32,455 bases of DNA, from contig DSEO01000097.1 of NCBI GenBank assembly GCA_011056635.1, positions 1 through 32,455 on the forward strand, given 5' to 3'. The position numbers and the translations under genes were made by a program. The stretch comes from Bacteroides sp. Lineage in GTDB: Bacteria > Bacteroidota > Bacteroidia > Bacteroidales > GCA-2748055. The notes beneath the pieces were generated by a model that was not told the DNA's origin, did no database searches, and saw nothing but the letters and a program-made list of their open reading frames with translations. This document shows positions 1 to 6,739 of the stretch, piece after piece (the stretch's first letter is position 1; the number at the start of each line of letters is the position of its first letter).

Positions 1-61
1 CTCCGTATCGATCTGAAAAATGGCCTGTGGGAGTGCAGGTTCCATTACAGTATGACGTTTG

Positions 62-1279
62 CTATCCTTTGATTGCCTTGATGCCGGGCAGTTGTTTGCC
101 TTCGATGTATTCGAGCATGGCTCCACCGCCGGTGGAGACATAACTCACCTTATCGGCCAGCCCGAATTTGTTCACGGCGGCAACTGAATCGCCGCCTCCC
201 ACCAGGCTGAAGGCACCCTTTTCAGTGGAAGCGGCAATCGCCTTTGCAATTTCCACGGTCCCTTTCCGGAAACTGGACATTTCAAAAACCCCCATGGGAC
301 CGTTCCAGAGAATGGTTTTTGAATCCATGATCACACGCGAAAACAGGGTGATGGTTTCATCTCCGATGTCCAGCCCCATATGGCCTTCTTTGCCCTGATC
401 AATGGGAGCCATTGCAGTATTGGCATCATTCTCAAATTTATCTGCCAGAACCTGGTCCACCGGAAAAAGCAGGTTGACTCCTTTTTCTTCAGCCTTTTTC
501 ACCAGTGCTGTGGCCACATCCAGTTTATCCTCCTCACACAATGAATTCCCTATCTCTCCGCCTCTTGCTTTGATAAAGGTATAAGACATCCCGCCGCCGA
601 TGATCAGATTGTCCACCTTATCGAGCAGGTTCTCGATCACCTGGATCTTGTCAGATACCTTGGCACCGCCCATGATGGCTGTAAAGGGTTTTTCGGCATG
701 GTGCAGCACCCGGTCCAGGGCATCGATCTCCTTGCTGATCAGATAACCGAACATCTTCGAACCGGTGTCGAAAAAATCGGCAATCACCGCCGTGGAAGCG
801 TGTGCACGATGGGCTGTCCCGAACGCATCATTCACATAGACATCGGCATAGGTGGACAGTTTTTTGGCAAACTCTCTGGTTGCGGCTTTTTCATCATCCG
901 TTTTGATCTTATCCTCTGCGGAGTGAAACCTGAGGTTTTCCAGAAGCAGTACTTCGCCCGGTTTCAGGTTCGCAACCATAGCCCGGGTCTCCTCCCCGAT
1001 ACAATCCTCCGCGAACAATACTTCCTTATCCAGATGTTTTGAGAGTACGGGAATGACATGCCTGAGCGAAAATTTCTCTTCCGGCCCCGATTTGGGACGC
1101 CCAAGGTGCGACATCAGAATGGCGGATCCGCCATCGCCAAGCACCTTTCTGATGGTTGGCAAAGCACCCCGGATCCGGGTATCATCGGTTACTTCATACT
1201 GTGCGCCCAGGGGCACATTAAAGTCCACCCTGATGATGGCCTTTTTCCCCTTGAAGTTAAAATTATCAATAGTTTGCAT
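62..1279 (-). CDS. pgk: Phosphoglycerate kinase
   Basis: Cytosolic glycolytic enzyme that transfers phosphate between 1,3-bisphosphoglycerate and ADP. The 405-residue product has the usual family length. Seen motifs are RVDFNVPLG (residues 17-25), MSHLGRPK (56-63), [17 protein letters not shown] and a C-terminal glycine-rich SLVGGGDS...[10 protein letters not shown] segment that binds the nucleotide. I chose the ATG at 1279 because family proteins begin just before this point. The frame stays open 16 codons further upstream, but that extension resembles no known leader and would overlap the predicted promoter region. It diverges from holB, and a TACCTTTG element about 45 bp upstream suggests its own promoter. 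Nothing is unusual in the protein. Confidence 0.98.
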   Translation of the reverse strand: MQTIDNFNFKGKKAIIRVDFNVPLGAQYEVTDDTRIRGALPTIRKVLGDGGSAILMSHLGRPKSGPEEKFSLRHVIPVLSKHLDKEVLFAEDCIGEETRAMVANLKPGEVLLLENLRFHSAEDKIKTDDEKAATREFAKKLSTYADVYVNDAFGTAHRAHASTAVIADFFDTGSKMFGYLISKEIDALDRVLHHAEKPFTAIMGGAKVSDKIQVIENLLDKVDNLIIGGGMSYTFIKARGGEIGNSLCEEDKLDVATALVKKAEEKGVNLLFPVDQVLADKFENDANTAMAPIDQGKEGHMGLDIGDETITLFSRVIMDSKTILWNGPMGVFEMSSFRKGTVEIAKAIAASTEKGAFSLVGGGDSVAAVNKFGLADKVSYVSTGGGAMLEYIEGKQLPGIKAIKG

Positions 1280-1324
1280 AAATATGGGTTTTTGTATGTA
1301 CGGTCCTGTTCCGGCTTGGAAACC

Positions 1325-1332
1325 CAAAGGTA
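1325..1332 (-). promoter_or_regulatory. Candidate -7 promoter element for pgk
   Basis: Read on the minus strand this is TACCTTTG, an exact match to the Bacteroidota -7 consensus TAnnTTTG. It lies about 45 bp upstream of the pgk ATG. I see no clear TTG at the expected -33 distance, so the call rests on the -7 element and position only. Confidence 0.45.
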
Positions 1333-1376
1333 AAAAAGAAAATCTTTTTGGCTACATTTACAGATCGCAAAGAACA

Positions 1377-2516
1377 ATGTTATTCAGTGATATCATCGGT
1401 CAGCAGGATTTGAAGGAGCGGCTAATGGTGCGGGTCCGGAATAACCGTATTCCCCATGCATGGATGTTTTTTGGTCCGCCGGGAACCGGAAAACTGGCTC
1501 TGGCCGTGGCCCTGGCGCAGTACATGTCCTGCACCAACCGGCAGAGCGGGGATTCCTGCGGAAGCTGTCCTTCCTGTATCAAGTTCGGGAAACTGGTACA
1601 TCCGGACCTCCATTTCGTGGTTCCCGTGATGACCACACCGAGCGTGTCCAAACCGGTGACCGATGATTACATTGAATCCTGGCGGGAGGTTTTCATTTCC
1701 AATCCCTATGTTTCAGAATACCAGTGGTACGAAGCCATCGGGGCCGAGAACAAACAGGGTTTCATCAGCAAGAATGAGAGCCAGCAGGTCATTAAGAAGC
1801 TTGCACTGAAACCCTATGAGTCCGAATACCGGATGGTCATTATCTGGTTGCCGGAAAAAATGAACCAGCCTGCCGCCAACAGCCTGCTCAAACTGATCGA
1901 GGAACCGCCCGGGAATACCATCATCTTCATGGTTTCGGAAAACACCGACCAGATATTGCCCACCATCCTGAGCAGGACCCAGCTGCTGTTCGTCCCCCCC
2001 TTGTCGGAGACCCAGATCCGGGAGGGCCTGAGCCGTCGTGCGCATGCCGATCCTGCACGGGTGGAGGATGCCATCAGGAAAGCCAACGGCAACTATAATG
2101 CAGCCCTTCAGACCCTGGAACAGGATGAACAGGAGCAGCTCTATTTCGGATATTTTACAGAATTGATGCGGCTTTGCTATAAACGGGACATCATTCAGAT
2201 CAATGGCTGGGTGGACCGGGTGGCGATGCTGGGAAGGGAACGGCAGAAACAGCTCCTGGTGTATTCCATCAGGCTCCTGAGAGAAAATTTTATGCTTCAT
2301 CTGAAGCAGGAGAAACTGAATTACATGTCAGCGAAGGAAGCTGAATTTTCAGCGAAATTCAATCCGTTCATCCATGGAGGGAACATCCATGAACTGGTGG
2401 AGTCATTCAGCCTGGCCGAGAGCCATATCGGTGCCAACGGCAATGCCAGGATCATTCTGTTGGACCTTTCAATCGGAGTGATCCGGCTGTTGATGCAACA
2501 CTCCCCCGTTCCATAA
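1377..2516 (+). CDS. holB: DNA polymerase III subunit delta' (clamp loader)
   Basis: Clamp-loader subunit that helps place the sliding clamp on DNA during replication. The 379-residue product starts MLFSDIIGQQDLKERL, the usual AAA+ clamp-loader opening. It has a P-loop-like GPPGTGK (residues 33-39), a zinc module formed by C52, C61, C64 and C67, and the segment NSLLKLIEEPPG followed by LPTILSRTQ (the sensor/SRC region). The frame is open upstream to 1053, but that part lies opposite pgk and is not family-like, so I take the ATG at 1377. The neighbours ricT and gldH on the same strand are the usual Bacteroidota arrangement. The P-loop looks complete, whereas E. coli delta' has lost ATP binding. 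Confidence 0.95.
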   Translation: MLFSDIIGQQDLKERLMVRVRNNRIPHAWMFFGPPGTGKLALAVALAQYMSCTNRQSGDSCGSCPSCIKFGKLVHPDLHFVVPVMTTPSVSKPVTDDYIESWREVFISNPYVSEYQWYEAIGAENKQGFISKNESQQVIKKLALKPYESEYRMVIIWLPEKMNQPAANSLLKLIEEPPGNTIIFMVSENTDQILPTILSRTQLLFVPPLSETQIREGLSRRAHADPARVEDAIRKANGNYNAALQTLEQDEQEQLYFGYFTELMRLCYKRDIIQINGWVDRVAMLGRERQKQLLVYSIRLLRENFMLHLKQEKLNYMSAKEAEFSAKFNPFIHGGNIHELVESFSLAESHIGANGNARIILLDLSIGVIRLLMQHSPVP

Positions 2517-2525
2517 CGTGCAGGT

Positions 2526-2556
2526 TTTGTTTTGGAGAACCGAATCGTTATTTTTA
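2526..2556 (+). promoter_or_regulatory. Candidate promoter for ricT-gldH-trmB run
   Basis: TTTG at 2526-2529, a 19-nt spacer and TATTTTTA at 2549-2556 match the Bacteroidota -33/-7 pattern with one mismatch in the -7 element. A second exact -7-like string, TACATTTG (2565-2572), lies only 8 nt before the ricT ATG and has no matching -33. The first placement gives a sensible short leader. Confidence 0.45.
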
Positions 2557-2579
2557 CCGCACAATACATTTGAAAAAGC

Positions 2580-3737
2580 ATGGAACTGAAAATGGAAAGT
2601 CTGAAGGCCAGGGGATGTTGCTCGGAAAAACAACTGGATATCGGAGGGGATAATTCAGACAGGATATCCTTTTATTTCAGTTCCTGCTCCAAGCTGGATT
2701 CTTACAACTGGTTGAGAGAGGTCTCCCTCTCGGAGATCCCCGAAGTGGTGGAGGTCCGTTTCAAGAATACCAGGAAAGGTTTCTACAGGAATGTGAACGA
2801 GCTGCGATTGAAACGGGGTGATATTGTGGCAGTGGAAGCATCCCCCGGGCATGATATCGGGATCATCACCCTGGCGGGCGAAATTGTGGAAAAGCAACGT
2901 CCGAAAACAAAATTTGACGGCGATTCGGAAGAGCTGAGGAAAGTATACCGGAAGGCAAAACCGGCGGACATAGACAAATGGAGGGAGGCAATTTCCCTGG
3001 AAGAGGACACCATGCTCAGGAGCAGGAAGTTTGCTGCTGATCTCGGCCTGAATATGAAGATCGGAGATGTGGAATACCAGGGCGATAATACAAAAGCCAT
3101 TTTCTACTACATCGCGGATGAGCGGGTTGATTTTCGCGAACTGATCAAAGTGCTTGCGGAGACCTTCCGGATCCGGGTCGAGATGAGACAGATAGGCGCC
3201 AGGCAGGAAGCCGGCCGCATCGGGGGGATCGGGACCTGCGGCAGGGAACTGTGCTGCTCCTCCTTTATCACCAATTTTGTCTCGGTTAGCACCCAGTCAG
3301 CCCGCATCCAGGAAGTGGCGCTCAATCCGCAAAAACTGGCGGGACAGTGCGGAAAGCTGAAATGTTGCCTCAATTATGAACTGGCGGGTTACCGGGACGC
3401 CCAGAAGTCATTTCCGGCAACGCACATACCATTGAAAACCCTCGCAGGCGAAGCTTTCCATCAGAAAACGGATGTATACCGGCGCATCATGTGGTACGGA
3501 TATGAAGGAGCCGGTTCACAGGTCATGATCCCTGTCCCCGTGGAAAGGGTGACTGAGATCCAGGCAATGAACCGGAAAGGAGAAATACCTGACGAATTGA
3601 TCGATCAGGGGACCATTCCGGTAAAAGATCTCCCGGAATACAGGAATGGAGCCGGACAGGAAAGTCTGACCCGGTTCGAAAATCAGCATCCGAGAAAAAA
3701 CAGAAAGAAAAAAAAGCCACATCGAAGTCAACGGTAA
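2580..3737 (+). CDS. ricT: PSP1-domain regulatory iron-sulfur protein, RicT/YaaT family
   Basis: Member of the PSP1/YaaT family. In Bacillus the homologue is part of a complex that carries [4Fe-4S] clusters and affects RNA processing and development; its role in Bacteroidota is not settled. The PSP1 core covers roughly residues 40-285. It ends in two cysteine clusters, CGRELCC (C220, C225, C226) and CGKLKCC (C257, C262, C263), typical cluster ligands. The N-terminal part also has a Cys pair (residues 13-14), and the C-terminus is a strongly basic tail (RKNRKKKK). The ATG at 2580 is used; an in-frame ATG four codons later (2592) is also possible. The gene sits between holB and gldH, as in many relatives. 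Confidence 0.9.
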   Translation: MELKMESLKARGCCSEKQLDIGGDNSDRISFYFSSCSKLDSYNWLREVSLSEIPEVVEVRFKNTRKGFYRNVNELRLKRGDIVAVEASPGHDIGIITLAGEIVEKQRPKTKFDGDSEELRKVYRKAKPADIDKWREAISLEEDTMLRSRKFAADLGLNMKIGDVEYQGDNTKAIFYYIADERVDFRELIKVLAETFRIRVEMRQIGARQEAGRIGGIGTCGRELCCSSFITNFVSVSTQSARIQEVALNPQKLAGQCGKLKCCLNYELAGYRDAQKSFPATHIPLKTLAGEAFHQKTDVYRRIMWYGYEGAGSQVMIPVPVERVTEIQAMNRKGEIPDELIDQGTIPVKDLPEYRNGAGQESLTRFENQHPRKNRKKKKPHRSQR

Positions 3738-3742
3738 GGTTC

Positions 3743-4210
3743 ATGAAACATGTTTCCGCTCTCCCGGCGCTCATTCTGATGCTTGCGCTCTCCTCCTGCG
3801 ATACGGACATGGTTTATAACCGGTTCAGACCGATCAACGATGGAATCTGGACATGGGAAGATCGCCAGGAATTCCCGGTGGAAATCACGGATACTGCATC
3901 CATGCACCAAATTTACCTGCAGGTGCGACATACAGTGGACTACCCGTTACAGAACCTGTACATGTTCGTGAAGGTGGAGGGTCCTACCGGTCAGCAACTG
4001 AAGGATACGGTGAATATGATCATAGCAGAGCCAGACGGAACATGGAAGGGAAAGGGAGTTGGCAGGCTGAAGGAACTTCGGTTACTGTACAGGAAAAGTA
4101 CCGTATTCGGACATGCCGGGACTTACACTTTCACACTGGAACAGGGTATGCGTACCCATTCCCTGCCGGTAACAGATGTGGGTGTTCGGATAGAACGTGT
4201 CAATCCTTGA
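3743..4210 (+). CDS. gldH: Gliding motility lipoprotein GldH
   Basis: A 155-residue lipoprotein. The signal peptide ends in lipobox LSSC with C19 as the lipidated residue. The sequence after it, with DMVYNRF, W-containing IWTWEDRQEF and the HTVDYPLQNLY and GVGRLKEL stretches, fits GldH of Bacteroidota. GldH is required for gliding in Flavobacterium, but it also occurs in non-gliding members, so its presence does not prove motility. It starts 5 bp after ricT, and its stop codon lies 5 bp before the predicted trmB start, so it is probably in the same transcript. Confidence 0.88.
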   Translation: MKHVSALPALILMLALSSCDTDMVYNRFRPINDGIWTWEDRQEFPVEITDTASMHQIYLQVRHTVDYPLQNLYMFVKVEGPTGQQLKDTVNMIIAEPDGTWKGKGVGRLKELRLLYRKSTVFGHAGTYTFTLEQGMRTHSLPVTDVGVRIERVNP

Positions 4211-4215
4211 TCAGG

Positions 4216-4923
4216 TTGGGGAAAAAAAAATTATCCAGGTTCAGAGAACTGGAAGCCTTTGACAGGGTGTTCCAGCCTCCCTTTGAAGAAGTGTTTCAGA
4301 AAGACCATCCGCTGAAGGGCCGCTGGAAGGAGAAAGTGTTCCGCAATGATCACCCCCTGGTCCTGGAACTTGGATGCGGCAGGGGTGAATACACGGTGGG
4401 TCTGGCAAGGCTTCATCCCGGGAAGAATTACCTGGGCCTGGATATCAAAGGGGCCAGGATATGGAGAGGAGCACGGACCGCACATGAGGAAAATATCATG
4501 AACGCAGCCTTCCTGCGAACCCGCATTGAATGCATCGGTTCGTTTTTTGCGGGAGGTGAAGTGGAAGAGATCTGGATCACATTTCCCGATCCGCAGACCA
4601 AGGAACGAAGAAAGAAAAAAAGACTGACGTCTTCCCTTTTTCTGAACCGTTACAGGGAATTCCTGACCGACATGGGAAACATCCATCTGAAGACCGACAA
4701 TGCGGCGCTCTATGCCTACACCCGCGACCTGCTCGCGTACAATCATCTTCCCGTTGTCAGGTGCACCGATGACCTGTACCGCACCGGATGGAAAGATGAA
4801 TCGGTTACCATCCGTACCACTTACGAATCCCGGTTCCTGGCTGAAGGCTCCCCGATCCGCTATATCCAGTTCCGGCTTCCTTCTGCTTCTGAAATCAAGG
4901 AGATTCATGATGGACACAGATGA
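4216..4923 (+). CDS. trmB: tRNA (guanine-N7-)-methyltransferase
   Basis: Methylates N7 of guanine 46 in tRNA using S-adenosylmethionine. The SAM-binding motif ELGCGRGEYT is at residues 51-60, followed by LGLDIKG, the family signature TFPDPQTKERRKKKRL and TDNAALYAYT. I chose the TTG at 4216, which gives MGKKKLSRFRELEAF, very close to the standard beginning of Bacteroidota TrmB. Another TTG at 4207 overlaps the gldH stop and adds three residues. A much longer open frame upstream covers gldH in the wrong frame and is rejected. The product has 235 residues. The last codons overlap the start of the next gene. Confidence 0.93.
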   Translation: MGKKKLSRFRELEAFDRVFQPPFEEVFQKDHPLKGRWKEKVFRNDHPLVLELGCGRGEYTVGLARLHPGKNYLGLDIKGARIWRGARTAHEENIMNAAFLRTRIECIGSFFAGGEVEEIWITFPDPQTKERRKKKRLTSSLFLNRYREFLTDMGNIHLKTDNAALYAYTRDLLAYNHLPVVRCTDDLYRTGWKDESVTIRTTYESRFLAEGSPIRYIQFRLPSASEIKEIHDGHR

Positions 4924-5251
4924 CCATTTTTTCTTCAGGGTCTATGAGGTGGTGAAAAAGATCCCCCCGGGGAGGGTTACTTCCTACGGGGCCATTGCCC
5001 GTTACCTGGGTTCCGCCGGAGCTGCAAGGATGGTGGGATGGGCCATGAACCAGTCCCATTCACACCCCGATTTTGTCCCGGCACACCGGGTTGTCAACCG
5101 GAACGGACTGCTTACCGGCAAGCACCATTTTGACGGCGTAAATCTGATGCAGGAGTTACTTGAAAACGAGGGTGCTATCATTGAAGAGGACAGAATCCTG
5201 AATTTCCGGGAGATGTTCTGGGATCCTGCGGAAGAACCGGACCTATGGTAA
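4907..5251 (+). CDS. MGMT-fold alkyltransferase-like protein (catalytic Cys replaced by Ala)
   Basis: A 114-residue protein with only the DNA-binding domain of O6-alkylguanine-DNA alkyltransferases. Seen features are GRVTSYG (residues 22-28), the helix-turn-helix and arginine-finger region ARMVGWAM (40-47), and PAHRV (58-62) where active repair enzymes have PCHRV. A59 replaces the acceptor cysteine, so direct dealkylation is not expected. Known alkyltransferase-like proteins with Trp or Ala here bind O6-alkylguanine and pass the lesion to nucleotide excision repair; that role is inferred for this gene. The ATG at 4907 has AAGGAG just upstream and overlaps the end of trmB by 17 bp. A longer upstream reading lies inside trmB and is not supported. 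Confidence 0.9.
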   Translation: MMDTDDHFFFRVYEVVKKIPPGRVTSYGAIARYLGSAGAARMVGWAMNQSHSHPDFVPAHRVVNRNGLLTGKHHFDGVNLMQELLENEGAIIEEDRILNFREMFWDPAEEPDLW

Positions 5252-5273
5252 CTTAATCTAAATAAAAAAAACC

Positions 5274-5281
5274 TATCTTTG
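5274..5281 (+). promoter_or_regulatory. Candidate -7 promoter element for mrp-nifU
   Basis: TATCTTTG matches TAnnTTTG exactly and lies 23 bp upstream of the mrp ATG, in a short AT-rich gap after the alkyltransferase-like gene. No clear -33 TTG is visible at the expected distance. Confidence 0.5.
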
Positions 5282-5304
5282 TGCCGTCAAAATCACAGGT
5301 ATTT

Positions 5305-6405
5305 ATGGAAATTCAAAAGGATAAGATCCTGAAAGTTCTGAGGGAGATCCGTCACCCGGAAACAAAGGAAAGCATCGTGGATTCCGGGATAGTCAGGGAT
5401 GTTAGCTACCGGGAGGGAGCATTGTGGCTGTCATTGCAATTCAGCCGGCCCAATGACCCTTTCATCCAGTCGATCAGGAAAGCCTGTATCAGGTCCATCA
5501 ACAAAACATTCGGGGAGGATACCCTGAAGGAAACACACGTCAGGGTGGAGGTACCCGAAACAACACAGGCGCCGGAAGTATTACCTGATGTGAAAAATAT
5601 CGTAGCCATTGCATCCGGCAAAGGGGGTGTCGGTAAATCCACGGTGGCTGCCAACCTGGCCGTGGCGCTGGCACAAACAGGTTCCCGGGTGGGACTGATT
5701 GATGCCGATGTTTACGGACCTTCCATTCCAAAAATGTTCCATGTGGAAATGGACCGCCCCGCGGCAAGGAGTGAAGCGGGCCGGGAATGGATCATTCCTG
5801 TGGAGAAATACGGGGTGAAACTGCTTTCCATCGGATTGTTCGTCCGGCCGGAGGATGCGGTGGTGTGGAGAGGTCCCATGGCCACCAGCGCGCTGAAACA
5901 GTTGATCTCTCAGGGTGACTGGGGATCCCTTGATTACCTGCTCATCGATCTTCCTCCGGGAACGGGCGATGTCCACCTGACCATGGTGCAGGAGGTACCT
6001 GTCACGGGGGTGGTGATCGTGACCACGCCCCAGGATGTGGCACTTGCCGCTGTGATCAAGGGGATCAATATGTTCGAAGGGGAAAAGATCCATGTGCCGG
6101 TGCTGGGGATCGTGGAGAATATGGCATGGTTCACACCCGACGAGCTGCCCGGTAACCGCTATTATATCTTTGGAAAGGAAGGAGGTAAAAAACTGGCTGA
6201 AAAGGCGGGGATCGCCCTGCTCGGGCAGGTACCCATCATCCAGGGGATCAGGGAATCCGGAGATTCCGGAGAACCCGTGGCCCTTTTCCCGGATAAAACC
6301 GCAGGCAAAACATTCCACCGCCTGGCCCAGTCCGTGAAGGAAGCGGTGGAGAAGCGCAACGCAGAGAAGGCACCCACCAGGAAGGTGCACATTGCCACAA
6401 GATAA
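5305..6405 (+). CDS. mrp: Mrp/NBP35-family iron-sulfur cluster carrier ATPase
   Basis: P-loop NTPase that carries and transfers [4Fe-4S] clusters to apoproteins in the cytosol. Residues 1-85 form the DUF59/MIP18-like domain, and the deviant Walker A motif GKGGVGKS is at 105-112. DADVYGPSIPKM, WRGPMATSALKQ, DYLLIDLPPGTGD and TTPQDVALA are typical Mrp blocks. After VENMAWF the sequence reads TPDELPGN, where E. coli Mrp has a Cys-x2-Cys that bridges the cluster, so this conserved pair is absent. From memory this is common in Bacteroidota, but it leaves the mode of cluster binding open. The ATG at 5305 is preferred over an in-frame GTG at 5281, which overlaps the promoter element. NifU-like follows 12 bp downstream. 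Confidence 0.95.
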   Translation: MEIQKDKILKVLREIRHPETKESIVDSGIVRDVSYREGALWLSLQFSRPNDPFIQSIRKACIRSINKTFGEDTLKETHVRVEVPETTQAPEVLPDVKNIVAIASGKGGVGKSTVAANLAVALAQTGSRVGLIDADVYGPSIPKMFHVEMDRPAARSEAGREWIIPVEKYGVKLLSIGLFVRPEDAVVWRGPMATSALKQLISQGDWGSLDYLLIDLPPGTGDVHLTMVQEVPVTGVVIVTTPQDVALAAVIKGINMFEGEKIHVPVLGIVENMAWFTPDELPGNRYYIFGKEGGKKLAEKAGIALLGQVPIIQGIRESGDSGEPVALFPDKTAGKTFHRLAQSVKEAVEKRNAEKAPTRKVHIATR

Positions 6406-6417
6406 TCATTGGAAAAC

Positions 6418-6672
6418 ATGGACAGAGAAAAGTTGGGTGAGATAAGACAGCGTGCTGAAAAGGCACTCGCGAAGATCAGACCATACCTGGTAGCCGACGG
6501 CGGAGATATCGCCATCGTGGATCTTACCGAGGACATGGTATTGAGGGTGGAACTGAAGGGGGCATGCCACGGCTGTCCTTTCAGTATGCAGACCATGAAA
6601 GCGGGGGTGGAAATCACCGTGATGAACGAAGTTCCGGAGATCAAAGAAGTGGTTGATGTGAACAATCCCTAA
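6418..6672 (+). CDS. NifU-like C-terminal-domain iron-sulfur scaffold protein
   Basis: An 84-residue stand-alone NifU C-terminal domain (NfuA-like). It has VADGGDIAIVDL and the cluster-binding C50-H-G-C53 in LKGACHGCPFS. Such proteins hold a [4Fe-4S] cluster between two monomers and hand it on to targets. I use the ATG at 6418, three codons after an in-frame TTG, with a GGAAAA stretch before it. It lies 12 bp after mrp, so the two probably form an Fe-S maturation operon. Confidence 0.92.
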   Translation: MDREKLGEIRQRAEKALAKIRPYLVADGGDIAIVDLTEDMVLRVELKGACHGCPFSMQTMKAGVEITVMNEVPEIKEVVDVNNP

Positions 6673-6693
6673 TTTTTATCCCTCCGGTAAAAT

Positions 6694-6733
6694 AACTGGT
6701 TTCAAAACCAGTTTAATAATAAACCAGAACTGG
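6694..6733. repeat. Palindromic CTGG/CCAG cluster before porW
   Basis: AACTGGTTT (6694-6702) and AAACCAGTT (6705-6713) form a perfect 9-bp inverted repeat around CA. A second pair, CCAG (6724-6727) and CTGG (6730-6733), follows directly. As RNA the first repeat could fold as a 7-bp stem with a 6-nt loop, but no T tract follows, so it is a weak terminator candidate. Its place just before the porW start also fits an operator. The function is unknown. Confidence 0.4.
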
Positions 6734-6739
6734 AATATT

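Noticed and set aside
3853-4215. Upstream extension of trmB through gldH
   Set aside because: The frame is open only by chance across gldH, and the encoded residues do not resemble any TrmB N-terminus.
4700-4906. Upstream extension of the alkyltransferase-like gene
   Set aside because: It lies within trmB in another frame; the ATG at 4907 has a good ribosome site and fits the family start.
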